The position numbers were made by a program, and so were the translations under genes. From positions 1-64,000 of the forward strand of contig NZ_JAMWYS010000046.1 in NCBI RefSeq assembly GCF_023914155.1: a stretch of 64,000 nucleotides of DNA, written 5' to 3'. Below the pieces are notes generated by a model that was not told the origin of the DNA, made no database searches, and saw nothing but the letters and a program-made list of their open reading frames with translations. Origin of the DNA: Solitalea agri. GTDB lineage: Bacteria; Bacteroidota; Bacteroidia; Sphingobacteriales; Sphingobacteriaceae. Of the stretch, positions 1-7,937 are shown piece by piece (positions within the stretch are counted from its first letter, which is position 1; each line of letters starts with the position of its first letter).

Positions 1-31
1 TCAATCAAAAAATATACAGTCAATTCTCGGC

Positions 32-76
32 AACTAAAAAGGCTGCCCCTTTTGAGACAGCCTCTTTAGTTTTTTC
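32..76. terminator. Bidirectional terminator downstream of olsF
   Basis: The 14-nt arms at 32-45 and 58-71 are complementary with one mismatch. They are followed by a T run on the plus strand, and by a T run on the minus strand when read in reverse. It lies just past the stop of the minus-strand acyltransferase gene, so it probably ends that transcript and perhaps one entering from the left. Confidence 0.75.
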
Positions 77-108
77 ATTATCTCAAATCTCAATTCTTAA
101 ATCCTTTT

Positions 109-1872
109 CTAAACTCCTTGTGAAAGCTTTTCCATTTTTTCTACTGGAATATCTTTTAGATTCAATACCAAAAATCCATCGAGTGAATTTTCAAATTTTG
201 GATCGATATTGAAACAAATGATCTTCGCATTAAGTTGGATATACTGTCGTAGAAGAACCGGCATTTTACTATTGCTTATTTCAATCTCCGAAATTAATGC
301 ATCCAATGATTTAAGTGAGCTGAATTGTTCAATTAATACATCTGTATCAACATTTGTATGTGTTACCTTAAACTTTGTTTTAGGTGAAACGTACTGTGCT
401 AAGGTGTGATCATAAAAATTCTTGGTAATAAAATCAATGATCAATGATTGCGAAAGGTTAGAGAAATTGCTACTAATACTAACCGGGCCAATTAAATACT
501 GAAATTCAGGATGTTTAAGAACATAACTACTGATTCCTTTCCATAGTAAGAATAATGGAAGAGGTTTCTGTTGGTACTCTTTAACAATGAACGAACGGCC
601 TAACTCTAGTGAATGTTTAAGCACGTTGTTCATTTGATCTTTAATATTGAACAATGTGTTGATGTAGAAGCCTTTTTTTCCGTAGGCATAAAAAATATCA
701 TTTCCACGTCCAATACGATAAGCTCCTACAATCTTTTTAGCTTCTTTGTCCCAAATGAATAAATGCCTGTAATACAGATCGAATTCATCCAAGTCAATTT
801 TTTTGTTGGTTCCTTCGCCTACATGACGGAAAGTAATCTCACGTAAACGTCCAATTTCCCTTATAATGTTCGGGATTTGTTGGGTTTTGGCGATGTATAC
901 TTCGTAGTTTTTCTCGGTATAAACTAATGCTTCTTCTTTGATTTGAGCTACATCTTGTTCAAGCAAATGCTGTTCAGTAGCCTCAACAATATCCTCAGGT
1001 TTTTTTAAAACACTAAAGAGGTCTTTTACGAAAAACCGGTTAACATCCGTTTCGAAACTCGAATTTAATGCATAGGTTCGGGCCCTTAAATATTTTAATG
1101 ATTTTTCTGGCGTATTAAACGCATTATATTCAGCAGGCATTATCGGTTTTCCGATTCTTAACTTTATCGTAGTACCTTTTTTATTGAAGAGCTCCGATGG
1201 GAGTTTTACTGTTCGAAGTGAAGGGTGTATTAAACCAAGTAAATGGAATAAAACACCATTATTTCCATGGAAATAAATTGGAACAACCGGTAATTGTGCC
1301 TTTGTTATTAATTTCCCAACTATAGGAGACCACTTTTTATCGGTGATGGTTTGTGCTTCTGCATTATAAGTAGAGACTTCACCAGCTGGAAAAATACCAA
1401 CCGGAATATTTTCTTTCAATTTCTCCATGGTTAGCTTCATTCCAGCCATGCTCGAAACGCTTTTAACGTTTTCAAAGGGGTTTACACCAATAAAGTAATC
1501 CGAAATATTTGGTATTTTCTTAAGTAAGAAATTAGCCATTACTTTAGCTTCCGGCCGAACCATGCAAAGCAGTTTCACCAAAATTAACCCTTCCACACCT
1601 CCATATGGATGATTAGCCAAAGCTATAAAACCACCTTCTTTCGGAATGTTCTTCAGATCATCTTCGTCAAATTCAATAGTAACACCGATATCTTCAAGTA
1701 CCCCGTCAATAAAATCAAGTCCTTGTTTATCAATATTTTCGGCAAAAATTCTATTTACTTTGTTAATCTTGGTCAACTCCATCACTAGTTCGGCCAGGCC
1801 AGGCATTTTCAGCTTATCCAGTTTTGTTGCCTTCGCGAACTCATTTTTCGTGATTAACTTCATTTTTTCCAT
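109..1872 (-). CDS. olsF: Bifunctional OlsF-like acyltransferase (PlsC-type + GNAT-type)
   Basis: This 587-residue protein joins two acyltransferase domains. The N-terminal half (about 1-280) is a PlsC/LPLAT domain with the NHPYGG...E form of the HX4D/E motif near residue 87 and an FPAGE motif near residue 160. The C-terminal half (about 300-587) resembles the GNAT/OlsB N-acyltransferase fold. The same order and length are known for OlsF of Serratia and Flavobacterium, which N-acylates and then O-acylates an amino acid (ornithine, or glycine in relatives) to make phosphorus-free aminolipids. It is probably peripheral at the inner membrane. An ATG three codons in is an alternative start. A TATTTTTG -7 box on the minus strand (1888-1895) lies just upstream. 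The amino-acid headgroup cannot be told from sequence. Confidence 0.75.
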   Translation of the reverse strand: MEKMKLITKNEFAKATKLDKLKMPGLAELVMELTKINKVNRIFAENIDKQGLDFIDGVLEDIGVTIEFDEDDLKNIPKEGGFIALANHPYGGVEGLILVKLLCMVRPEAKVMANFLLKKIPNISDYFIGVNPFENVKSVSSMAGMKLTMEKLKENIPVGIFPAGEVSTYNAEAQTITDKKWSPIVGKLITKAQLPVVPIYFHGNNGVLFHLLGLIHPSLRTVKLPSELFNKKGTTIKLRIGKPIMPAEYNAFNTPEKSLKYLRARTYALNSSFETDVNRFFVKDLFSVLKKPEDIVEATEQHLLEQDVAQIKEEALVYTEKNYEVYIAKTQQIPNIIREIGRLREITFRHVGEGTNKKIDLDEFDLYYRHLFIWDKEAKKIVGAYRIGRGNDIFYAYGKKGFYINTLFNIKDQMNNVLKHSLELGRSFIVKEYQQKPLPLFLLWKGISSYVLKHPEFQYLIGPVSISSNFSNLSQSLIIDFITKNFYDHTLAQYVSPKTKFKVTHTNVDTDVLIEQFSSLKSLDALISEIEISNSKMPVLLRQYIQLNAKIICFNIDPKFENSLDGFLVLNLKDIPVEKMEKLSQGV

Positions 1873-1991
1873 TTAAGGTTTAATCCGCAAAAATAAGATT
1901 TAGGTTTTTAAATATTGCTATTCGCTAAAGATACTTATTTGAGACTTTCTTTAAAGTTTGAAAATTGTGAATTATACTTTAATTTTTCTGT

Positions 1992-2903
1992 ATGAAAAAC
2001 ATCTACAATCTATGGATTTCCTTCTCAAAAAAGGAACAAAATGGCTTATTGGTTTTAGCTGTTATTAGTTTGATTGTCATTGGATTAAACTTTTTAAAGG
2101 AAAGGATTTTCAGAGAGCCACCAATTGATTTTACTGAATTTGAGAGAGAAATAGCTCAATTTGAAAAGAGTAAAATGCAGAATTCAAATAATCATGTCTT
2201 CAAGAAAATTAATTCAAATGAATTAAAAAGTGCTGAAATTGAGCTAAAACTCTTTAATCCTAATAATCTACAATTAAATGAATGGCTAAGCATGGGTTTA
2301 ACTGAAAAGCAAGCCCGTGTAATTATTAATTATGTTCATAAAGGAGGGGAGTTCAGAAAGAAGGAGGATTTAAAAAAGATCTATTCCATAACAGAGAAAG
2401 ATTACACAAGATTAGAACCTTATATTGTAATAGACAATCATTCTAAATCTTCTTCAAACAGCTATAAAGTCGATGGGCCTCCCAAATCATCCATTCTTAT
2501 AACAAAACCAATAGAGTTAAATGCTGCTGACTCTACTGAGTTAATTACTTTAAAAGGTATTGGGCCAACTTTTGCAAATCGGATTTTAAAATATAGAAAC
2601 CGACTTGGAGGTTTCCATTCGAAAGAACAACTTAAGGAAGTATACGGCTTAGATTCGGTATTATTTCTTGCAATAATAGATAAGGTATTCGTTAATTCAG
2701 CCCTGATTCAAAAGGTTAATATCAATAACGCTTCGTTTAATGACCTTAAAAGGTATCCCTATTGGAGTTACAAACAAATCAATACGGTGTTAAATTATCG
2801 AAAGCAACATGGTAAGTTCTTAAAAAGTGAAGATCTGTTACAAGCTGTAGTTCTCGATAAAGCGGTTTTGACCAAATTAACCCCTTATTTATTGTTCGAG
2901 TAA
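1992..2903 (+). CDS. Helix-hairpin-helix (ComEA-like) domain protein
   Basis: The 303-residue protein has an N-terminal membrane anchor (about residues 17-36), a charged linker, and then three helix-hairpin-helix repeats of the ComEA/DUF655 type. The repeats start near residue 88 (NPNN.L..W), near 173 (LNAAD...L..L.GIG) and near 240 (VNINNA). HhH repeats bind DNA non-specifically; in ComEA this serves DNA uptake, but many Bacteroidota carry such proteins with no shown role. It is a single-gene unit that ends at a clear terminator. I am sure of the domain and unsure of the function. Confidence 0.8.
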   Translation: MKNIYNLWISFSKKEQNGLLVLAVISLIVIGLNFLKERIFREPPIDFTEFEREIAQFEKSKMQNSNNHVFKKINSNELKSAEIELKLFNPNNLQLNEWLSMGLTEKQARVIINYVHKGGEFRKKEDLKKIYSITEKDYTRLEPYIVIDNHSKSSSNSYKVDGPPKSSILITKPIELNAADSTELITLKGIGPTFANRILKYRNRLGGFHSKEQLKEVYGLDSVLFLAIIDKVFVNSALIQKVNINNASFNDLKRYPYWSYKQINTVLNYRKQHGKFLKSEDLLQAVVLDKAVLTKLTPYLLFE

Positions 2904-2952
2904 AAACTGGTTTTATTTAGAACGTTGGATTTAACTATATACAAAGTTTTAT

Positions 2953-2979
2953 AATGCCTGTCTTATGACAGGCATTTTT
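2953..2979 (+). terminator. Terminator after the HhH gene
   Basis: A perfect 10-bp stem (2953-2962 with 2967-2976) with a TTAT loop is followed by TTT. It separates the HhH gene from apt. Confidence 0.85.
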
Positions 2980-3011
2980 GTAAATTCGGTATATAATCAT
3001 TAATCAAAATC

Positions 3012-3545
3012 ATGACAATTGAACAACAAATTAAGGCTGTAATTAGAGATGTTAATGACTTTCCAAAACCAGGGATCGTTTTTAAAGACATCACACCAAT
3101 ATTAAAACATCCTGGACTCTGCAATGATATTGCCGAAGAATATGTAAAAAGGCTTAATGGTGTTAAAATTGATGAAGTTGCAGCAATTGAAAGTCGTGGT
3201 TTTTTATTTGGCATGATGATAGCGCATAAACTAAACGTACCGTTTGTCCCGATCAGAAAGAAAGGGAAACTTCCTTACAAAACAATTGAACAAGCTTATA
3301 ATCTTGAATATGGCCAAGCTACTCTTGAGGTTCATGCTGATGCGATTGAAGAAGGAAAAATTGTGCTGATTCATGATGATTTATTGGCTACTGGTGGAAC
3401 AATTGATGCGGCTGCTAAATTGATTGAAAAGTTGGGAGCTAAAGTGGGAGCGATCTCTTTTTTGGTGGAACTTGATTTTTTAAAAGGAAGGGAAAGATTG
3501 TTGCCTCATTCTGACAGAATAATTTCTCTCGTCAATTATCAATAA
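3012..3545 (+). CDS. apt: Adenine phosphoribosyltransferase
   Basis: This purine-salvage enzyme converts adenine and PRPP to AMP in the cytosol. Its 177 residues match the family length. The PRPP-binding loop HDDLLATGGT lies at about residues 121-130, and the N-terminal FP.PGI.F.DI.P signature and the AIESRGF.FG segment are typical of Apt. The start has no SD sequence. An acyl-CoA dehydrogenase gene follows 18 bp later, so the two are probably co-transcribed, though no functional link is evident. Confidence 0.95.
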   Translation: MTIEQQIKAVIRDVNDFPKPGIVFKDITPILKHPGLCNDIAEEYVKRLNGVKIDEVAAIESRGFLFGMMIAHKLNVPFVPIRKKGKLPYKTIEQAYNLEYGQATLEVHADAIEEGKIVLIHDDLLATGGTIDAAAKLIEKLGAKVGAISFLVELDFLKGRERLLPHSDRIISLVNYQ

Positions 3546-3563
3546 CCTTTTATATATAACCTT

Positions 3564-4733
3564 ATGATGACCGATTTAACTTTTGATTCAACCATGAACC
3601 TATCCTCCGAAAACCTACGGTTGGTAAGGGAAATGGCCAGAGACTTTGCTGTAAAGAATATTTTGCCCAATGTGATGGACTGGGATGAGAGTCAGTATTT
3701 TCCTGTAGAACTTTTTAAACAAATGGGAGAATTGGGAATAATGGGAGTGCTCGTTCCTGAACAGTATGGAGGTGCTGGTTTGGGTTATTTTGAATATGTG
3801 GCCATCATTGAAGAAATCGCAAAAGTGTGCGGTTCAATCGGCTTATCGGTAGCAGCACATAATTCGCTTTGTACCGGGCATATTCTTCAGTTCGCTAATG
3901 AGGAGCAAAAGCAACGGTGGTTACCTAAACTCGCATCTGCCGAATGGATAGGAGCATGGGGGTTAACCGAGGCAAATACCGGGTCTGACGCTCTGCGCAT
4001 GAACTCTACCGCTGTTCGAGATGGAGATTATTATATAATTAATGGCAGCAAAAACTGGATTACCCATGGTAAATCAAGTAATGTTGCGGTTGTTATGACC
4101 CGTACAGGTAAATCAGGTGATTCAAACGGAGTATCGGCCTTTGTAATTGAAAAGGGCACTCCCGGCTTTACTCATGGTAAAAAAGAGAATAAATTGGGTA
4201 TGCGTGCTTCTGAAACCACTGAGTTGATTTTAGATAATGTACGTGTTCATAAGGATAATTTATTAGGAGTTGAGGGTGAGGGTTTCAAACAAGCAATGAA
4301 GATTTTAGACGGAGGTCGGATATCTATTGCTGCATTAGCATTGGGAATTGCCAAAGGAGCATTTAATGCCGCCAAAAACTATTCGAAACAACGCCAGCAG
4401 TTTGGAAAACCGATTTGCGAATTTCAGGCTATTGCATTCAAATTGGCTGATATGGCTACAGAAATTGATGCCGCTGAGTTGTTGATTCATAGGGCCGCGG
4501 ATTTAAAGAATAGGGGAGAGAAAGTAACCAAACAATCGGCAATGGCTAAGTATTACGCTTCGGAAGTGGCTGTTCGAACAGCTAATGAAGCTGTCCAAAT
4601 ATTTGGTGGCTACGGCTATACAAAAGACTTTCCAGCCGAAAAATATTATCGTGATGCTAAGCTTTGTACAATAGGAGAGGGAACCTCTGAAATACAAAAG
4701 ATAGTTATTTCCAGGGAAGTGTTAAACGACTAA
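3564..4733 (+). CDS. Acyl-CoA dehydrogenase
   Basis: This FAD enzyme introduces the alpha-beta double bond into acyl-CoA in beta-oxidation or branched-chain amino acid breakdown. The 389-residue protein has both ACAD signatures: the WGLTE...GSDA flavin-contact region near residues 133-146 and the C-terminal GEGTSEIQ. E372 is the expected catalytic base, placed as in short-chain and butyryl-CoA dehydrogenases. Two adjacent ATG codons open the frame. Chain-length preference cannot be read from sequence. Confidence 0.92.
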   Translation: MMTDLTFDSTMNLSSENLRLVREMARDFAVKNILPNVMDWDESQYFPVELFKQMGELGIMGVLVPEQYGGAGLGYFEYVAIIEEIAKVCGSIGLSVAAHNSLCTGHILQFANEEQKQRWLPKLASAEWIGAWGLTEANTGSDALRMNSTAVRDGDYYIINGSKNWITHGKSSNVAVVMTRTGKSGDSNGVSAFVIEKGTPGFTHGKKENKLGMRASETTELILDNVRVHKDNLLGVEGEGFKQAMKILDGGRISIAALALGIAKGAFNAAKNYSKQRQQFGKPICEFQAIAFKLADMATEIDAAELLIHRAADLKNRGEKVTKQSAMAKYYASEVAVRTANEAVQIFGGYGYTKDFPAEKYYRDAKLCTIGEGTSEIQKIVISREVLND

Positions 4734-4754
4734 CGGTACTTTAATTATTCTACT

Positions 4755-4783
4755 AAAAGCCAGGCTTGAAAGTCTGGCTTTTT
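4755..4783 (+). terminator. Terminator after the acyl-CoA dehydrogenase gene
   Basis: Arms 4755-4763 and 4774-4782 pair perfectly, with further pairing inside, and are followed by a T-rich stretch. It ends the apt/acyl-CoA dehydrogenase unit. Confidence 0.85.
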
Positions 4784-4816
4784 CATTTATTTTAGGTCTA
4801 TTAAATCAATCAATTT

Positions 4817-5533
4817 ATGAAGAGAGTTCTAACAATTTTATTTTTCTTATCGGTGATACTTACCATAGCTGCCAATTATTTACAGTTTATAGAGTTAAGA
4901 TATATCGCAAAGCCTTTAATAATGGTTTTTCTGGCTTGGATTTTCTCGTTAAACACTAATGAACAAAATCAGCCAATTCGAAGAATTACTTATTTAGCTT
5001 TTTTGTTTTCGTGGTTAGGTGATATTGCCTTGCTGTTTGCAGATGATTCTTCTAAAGCGCCTGGGTTTTATTTTTTCATTGCTGGTTTAATTAGTTTTTT
5101 AACAGCTCATGTATGCTATATCATTGTTTTTAGGAGAATTGCAAAACGTATATTGTTTTCAGGGGTAAATAAGAATAAATTGTTTTTAGGAATACCAGTA
5201 TTGATAGTCGCGGGAATTTTGATCTTTAAAATTATACCTCATTTAGGGCCGATGATGGCACCAGTAATTGTTTATGCGATAGTTATTTCAACGATGGCAA
5301 TTGCAGCTATAGCCTTACAGGGAGGAATTGAAACTGCCAATTTTAACGCCATTTACATTGGTGCGGCTCTTTTTTTAATCTCTGATACAACACTTGCGGT
5401 TAATCAATTTGTTTCTCCGAGCGCAACTTTAGGAATAGTGGTAATGATAACTTACGGCTTTGCGCAATATTTTATAATGCAAGGCTTATCCAGTCTGCAA
5501 TTAAGGCAGCAAGTAGTTGAAAAAGTAATTTAA
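4817..5533 (+). CDS. YhhN-family membrane protein (lysoplasmalogenase-like)
   Basis: The 238-residue polytopic protein has about seven to eight hydrophobic segments. It carries the family motif FSWLGDIALLF near residue 68 and a second acidic motif, LFLISDTTLAVNQF, near residue 182. These conserved aspartates are typical of the YhhN/TMEM86 family. Characterised members hydrolyse the vinyl-ether bond of lysoplasmalogens; whether this bacterium makes plasmalogens is unknown, so the substrate is an inference. It has no SD sequence and stands alone between a terminator and the rpsU promoter. Confidence 0.85.
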   Translation: MKRVLTILFFLSVILTIAANYLQFIELRYIAKPLIMVFLAWIFSLNTNEQNQPIRRITYLAFLFSWLGDIALLFADDSSKAPGFYFFIAGLISFLTAHVCYIIVFRRIAKRILFSGVNKNKLFLGIPVLIVAGILIFKIIPHLGPMMAPVIVYAIVISTMAIAAIALQGGIETANFNAIYIGAALFLISDTTLAVNQFVSPSATLGIVVMITYGFAQYFIMQGLSSLQLRQQVVEKVI

Positions 5534-5539
5534 AAATAG

Positions 5540-5570
5540 TTTGATAATCAGCTTATTTGTCTTACCTTTG
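5540..5570 (+). promoter_or_regulatory. Consensus Bacteroidota promoter for rpsU
   Basis: The -33 box TTTG (5540-5543) and the -7 box TACCTTTG (5563-5570) are separated by 19 bp, a full match to the Bacteroidota housekeeping consensus. Transcription would start near 5575, giving a leader of about 27 nt. Confidence 0.85.
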
Positions 5571-5580
5571 TCATCCCACT

Positions 5581-5590
5581 GAAAGGAGGT
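5581..5590 (+). promoter_or_regulatory. Strong Shine-Dalgarno site of rpsU
   Basis: GAAAGGAGGT lies 11 nt before the rpsU ATG and is almost fully complementary to the 16S anti-SD. Most other genes here have none. In Flavobacterium johnsoniae, bS21 helps hide the anti-SD and rpsU keeps a strong SD for autoregulation, so the same circuit is likely here. Confidence 0.8.
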
Positions 5591-5601
5591 ATATCAAGGG
5601 T

Positions 5602-5793
5602 ATGATTATCATTAACGTAAAAGAAAACGAAGCAATTGATAAGGCGCTTAAGCGTTTTAAAAAGAAGTTTGAAAAGACTGGTGTTTTGCGCGAACTTAGA
5701 AGCCGCCAAGCCTTTGAAAAGCATTCTGTAGCACGTCGTAATGTTGTTAAGAAAGCTATTTACAAGCAAACACTTCAGCAAGAGAATCTGTAA
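5602..5793 (+). CDS. rpsU: 30S ribosomal protein bS21
   Basis: The 63-residue basic protein starts MIIINVKENEAID and carries the bS21 core with ALKRFKKKFEKTG and the RSRQAFEKHS segment. The frame is open 15 codons further upstream, but the promoter and SD placement fix the start at the ATG at 5602. bS21 sits near the 3' end of 16S rRNA on the small subunit platform; in Bacteroidota it helps occlude the anti-SD. The gene is followed by a terminator that abuts the Xer recombinase gene. Confidence 0.95.
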   Translation: MIIINVKENEAIDKALKRFKKKFEKTGVLRELRSRQAFEKHSVARRNVVKKAIYKQTLQQENL

Positions 5794-5814
5794 TTCTTTT
5801 TGCAATTACATATC

Positions 5815-5855
5815 AATGGTCGTATATTCATCTGAAATATACGACCATTTTTTTT
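5815..5855 (+). terminator. Terminator between rpsU and the Xer gene
   Basis: A perfect 13-bp stem (5815-5827 with 5837-5849) is followed by eight T residues. The next start codon is at 5857, so this hairpin ends rpsU transcripts and leaves no room for a separate promoter. Confidence 0.85.
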
Positions 5856-5856
5856 G

Positions 5857-6738
5857 ATGCATTTCGAAAGTTTCTTCCGATACCTTGAGTTTGAAAAACG
5901 TTACTCTTCCCATACAATAACATCTTACAAAAATGATATTGAGCAATTTTGTGCCTTTCTCACTCAATACGAAATCAATAATCCTGCTGAAGTAACACAC
6001 CCTATAATCCGGTCGTGGATGGTTGAGCTGATGGATAATAAGCAAAGTTCGGCCACAATAAATCGAAAGTTATCTACTTTACGTACCTATTTCAAGTTTC
6101 TTTATCGCGAAAGTTTTATTAATTCTAATCCTGTTCTAAAAGCGCAAGCTCCTAAAAAGGAAAAGCGTCTCCCTGTGGTAGTTGAGGAGGTTTCAATGGA
6201 ACAACTTTTAAATAATGTAGATTTTGGAGAAGGATTTTCAGGTACGCGGGATAAACTTATCGTTGAAATGTTTTATCAAACCGGTATTCGTTTATCGGAG
6301 TTAATCAACCTAAACCATGCCGATGTAGATTTTTTCAACCTCACTATTAAAGTATTAGGTAAAAGAAATAAGGAAAGAATGATTCCTATTACAAAATCAT
6401 TTGGAAGTTTAATTTCAGATTACGTAATTGTTAAAAAATCAGAAGGATTTGATAACAATAGCGGATGCCTGTTCGTTACTAATAAAGGAGAACAGTTATA
6501 TCCGAAGTATGTTTACAACTTAGTTAACAATTGTCTTACACACGTAGCCACTATAAAAAAGAAAAGCCCTCATGTTTTAAGGCATTCATTTGCCACTCAT
6601 TTATTGAATAAAGGGGCTGAACTAAATGCAATTAAAGAACTCTTAGGCCACAGTAGTTTGGCCGCCACTCAGGTGTATACACATAATACCACTGAACGAT
6701 TAAAATCTATTTATAAACAAGCCCATCCCAGGGCCTAA
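5857..6738 (+). CDS. Tyrosine recombinase, XerC/XerD family
   Basis: The 293-residue protein has an N-terminal SAM-like core-binding domain (about 1-85) and a C-terminal catalytic domain. Catalytic residues are visible: R145 in TGIRLSEL, the HVLRHSFATHLL box, LLGHSS, and the nucleophile Y274 in TQVYTH. Size and lack of integrase extras fit a housekeeping Xer that resolves chromosome dimers at dif rather than a phage integrase. The start is the ATG at 5857 (a TTG one codon upstream is unlikely). It is wedged between rpsU and hpf. Assignment to XerC or XerD is not possible by eye. Confidence 0.88.
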   Translation: MHFESFFRYLEFEKRYSSHTITSYKNDIEQFCAFLTQYEINNPAEVTHPIIRSWMVELMDNKQSSATINRKLSTLRTYFKFLYRESFINSNPVLKAQAPKKEKRLPVVVEEVSMEQLLNNVDFGEGFSGTRDKLIVEMFYQTGIRLSELINLNHADVDFFNLTIKVLGKRNKERMIPITKSFGSLISDYVIVKKSEGFDNNSGCLFVTNKGEQLYPKYVYNLVNNCLTHVATIKKKSPHVLRHSFATHLLNKGAELNAIKELLGHSSLAATQVYTHNTTERLKSIYKQAHPRA

Positions 6739-6745
6739 CAAAAAA

Positions 6746-6752
6746 AAGGAGG
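6746..6752 (+). promoter_or_regulatory. Strong Shine-Dalgarno site of hpf
   Basis: AAGGAGG lies 4 nt before the hpf ATG. It is the second strong SD in this three-gene cluster, in a genome stretch where most starts have none. Confidence 0.7.
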
Positions 6753-6756
6753 ATTT

Positions 6757-7098
6757 ATGAAAATTCGTGTGCAATCCATTCGTTTCAATGCAGACATTAA
6801 ATTGATTGACTTTATTCAACGTAAATTGGATAAGTTAGACTCATTTTTTGATCATGTGATAGACGGAGATGTTTTTTTGAGGCTTGATAAAGCTGAAGAT
6901 GATGCGAACAAGATTGTAGAAATTAAAATTAATATTCCTGGGAAAGATTTATTTGTTAAAGAACAATGCCAAACATTTGAGGAAGCTACCGATATTGCGG
7001 TTGAATCCTTGGCAAAACAATTAAAGAAACATAAAGAAAAATTAAAAACTCATTTAGGAAAAGCCAATTCACCAGTTGAACTTGAGCCGGAGTTTTAA
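6757..7098 (+). CDS. hpf: Ribosome hibernation factor HPF/RaiA family
   Basis: The 113-residue protein matches short HPF/YfiA: a beta-alpha-beta-beta-beta-alpha fold starting MKIRVQSIRF, with IDFIQRKLDKLDSFF and a lysine-rich last helix (AKQLKKHKEKLKTH). It lacks the C-terminal dimerisation domain of long HPF. These proteins bind the 30S decoding region in stationary phase and silence ribosomes. The gene follows the Xer gene by 18 bp and so shares its transcript, probably by readthrough from rpsU. A terminator lies 25 bp after the stop. Confidence 0.92.
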   Translation: MKIRVQSIRFNADIKLIDFIQRKLDKLDSFFDHVIDGDVFLRLDKAEDDANKIVEIKINIPGKDLFVKEQCQTFEEATDIAVESLAKQLKKHKEKLKTHLGKANSPVELEPEF

Positions 7099-7121
7099 GA
7101 TAATTAATAAAACAAGCAATG

Positions 7122-7154
7122 AAAGGCCGATGGAACACCCATCGGCTTTGTTTG
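7122..7154 (+). terminator. Terminator after hpf
   Basis: Arms 7126-7133 and 7139-7146 pair over 8 bp, with flanking A/T pairs, and are followed by TTTGTTTGTTTTT. Confidence 0.8.
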
Positions 7155-7289
7155 TTTTTAGATTTTTTTATTGATGGATTTGGGACTAAATGATGGGGGT
7201 GTTCGGCTATCTTTTAATTTGCTTTGAAATATTTCTACCTGACTATCAAATGCAAAGAGAAATCATCAGAAAAAAAACTAAAAATATTC

Positions 7290-7318
7290 TTGCTATTTGG
7301 GTTAAAATATTACTTTTG
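7290..7318 (+). promoter_or_regulatory. Possible upstream promoter P1 of the tRNA-tuf operon
   Basis: TACTTTTG (7311-7318) matches the -7 consensus. A TTG at 7290-7292, 18 bp upstream, is a partial -33 box. It would add about 110 nt of leader before the second promoter. Confidence 0.45.
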
Positions 7319-7424
7319 CAGCCGCTTCGGCAATGTTCTTTGAAGGTACAAAAATCAGATTTTAGGGCTATTTAACCCACTTTTTATTAATCTGAACTCA
7401 AACAAAAAATATTTTAAAATAAAT

Positions 7425-7454
7425 TTTGACAGAGTATAAAAATTTGTACATTTG
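7425..7454 (+). promoter_or_regulatory. Main promoter P2 of the tRNA-tuf operon
   Basis: TTTG (7425-7428), 18 bp, TACATTTG (7447-7454): a full match to the Bacteroidota consensus about 75 bp before the first tRNA. Confidence 0.85.
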
Positions 7455-7526
7455 CAATCCCTTAACAAAACAGAAATGTTAAGCGGATAAAGAAACAAAA
7501 TAAGTTCTTTTAAATAGCAAAATTAA

Positions 7527-7599
<73 letters not shown>

Positions 7600-7626
7600 C
7601 AAAAGAAGCAAAGTTTTGTTTCTGAT

Positions 7627-7707
7627 GGGGAGGTTCCAGAGCGGTCAAATGGGACGGACTGTAAATCCGTTACTTCGGTTTCGAAGGTTCGAATCCTTCT
7701 CTCCCCA
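7627..7707 (+). tRNA. tRNA-Tyr (anticodon GTA)
   Basis: An 81-nt class II tRNA with a long variable arm. The acceptor GGGGAGG pairs with TCTCCCC (one G-U), and the anticodon stem ACGGA/TCCGT encloses CTGTAAA, anticodon GTA. The discriminator is A. Confidence 0.96.
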
Positions 7708-7708
7708 C

Positions 7709-7760
7709 GCTAACAATTAGGTAGATGGTTGATTTTGCAAGTCAAGATCAACCATTTAGC
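7709..7760 (+). other. Stem-loop in the tRNA-Tyr/tRNA-Gly spacer
   Basis: The spacer folds on itself: GCTAA (7709-7713) with TTAGC (7756-7760), and inside it a 13-bp stem with one G-U pair (7725-7737 with 7743-7755). It is probably a processing or spacing structure between two tRNAs rather than a terminator, as no T run follows. Confidence 0.6.
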
Positions 7761-7780
7761 TTCTAAAAACAAAATTACAA

Positions 7781-7853
7781 GCGGGAGTAGCTCAGTTGGT
7801 AGAGCGACAGCCTTCCAAGCTGTAGGTCGCGGGTTCGAGCCTCGTCTCCCGCT
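7781..7853 (+). tRNA. tRNA-Gly (anticodon TCC)
   Basis: A 73-nt cloverleaf. The acceptor GCGGGAG pairs with CTCCCGC, and the anticodon stem ACAGC/GCTGT encloses CTTCCAA, anticodon TCC. The discriminator is T and CCA is not encoded. Confidence 0.97.
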
Positions 7854-7860
7854 CTCTTGT

Positions 7861-7927
7861 AATCAATATCGTTAACAGTTAGAGTTTCTTTTTAATGAAA
7901 GATACCACTAGCGGTTAACCTTTGATT
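7861..7927 (+). other. Long stem-loop in the tRNA-Gly/tRNA-Thr spacer
   Basis: Nested pairings close the whole spacer: AATCAA (7861-7866) with TTGATT (7922-7927), GTTAAC (7871-7876) with GTTAAC (7914-7919), GTTAG with CTAGC, and TTTC with GAAA at the tip. Confidence 0.55.
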
Positions 7928-7937
7928 GTTAGGCGAG

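Larger units (their letters stand above)
7155..7526. other. Leader region of the tRNA-tuf operon
   Basis: This AT-rich stretch holds two promoter matches (7290-7318 and 7425-7454) ahead of tRNA-Thr and nothing else I can support. A 61-codon open frame at 7190-7375 overlaps the first promoter and has no SD or family features. Confidence 0.5.

Noticed and set aside
5857-6738. The Xer recombinase as a mark of a mobile element
   Set aside because: It has the size of housekeeping Xer proteins, sits between rpsU and hpf, and there are no att-like repeats or phage genes nearby.
7190-7375. 61-codon ORF upstream of the tRNA cluster
   Set aside because: It overlaps a promoter match, has no SD sequence and its product shows no family features; base composition fits an AT-rich leader.
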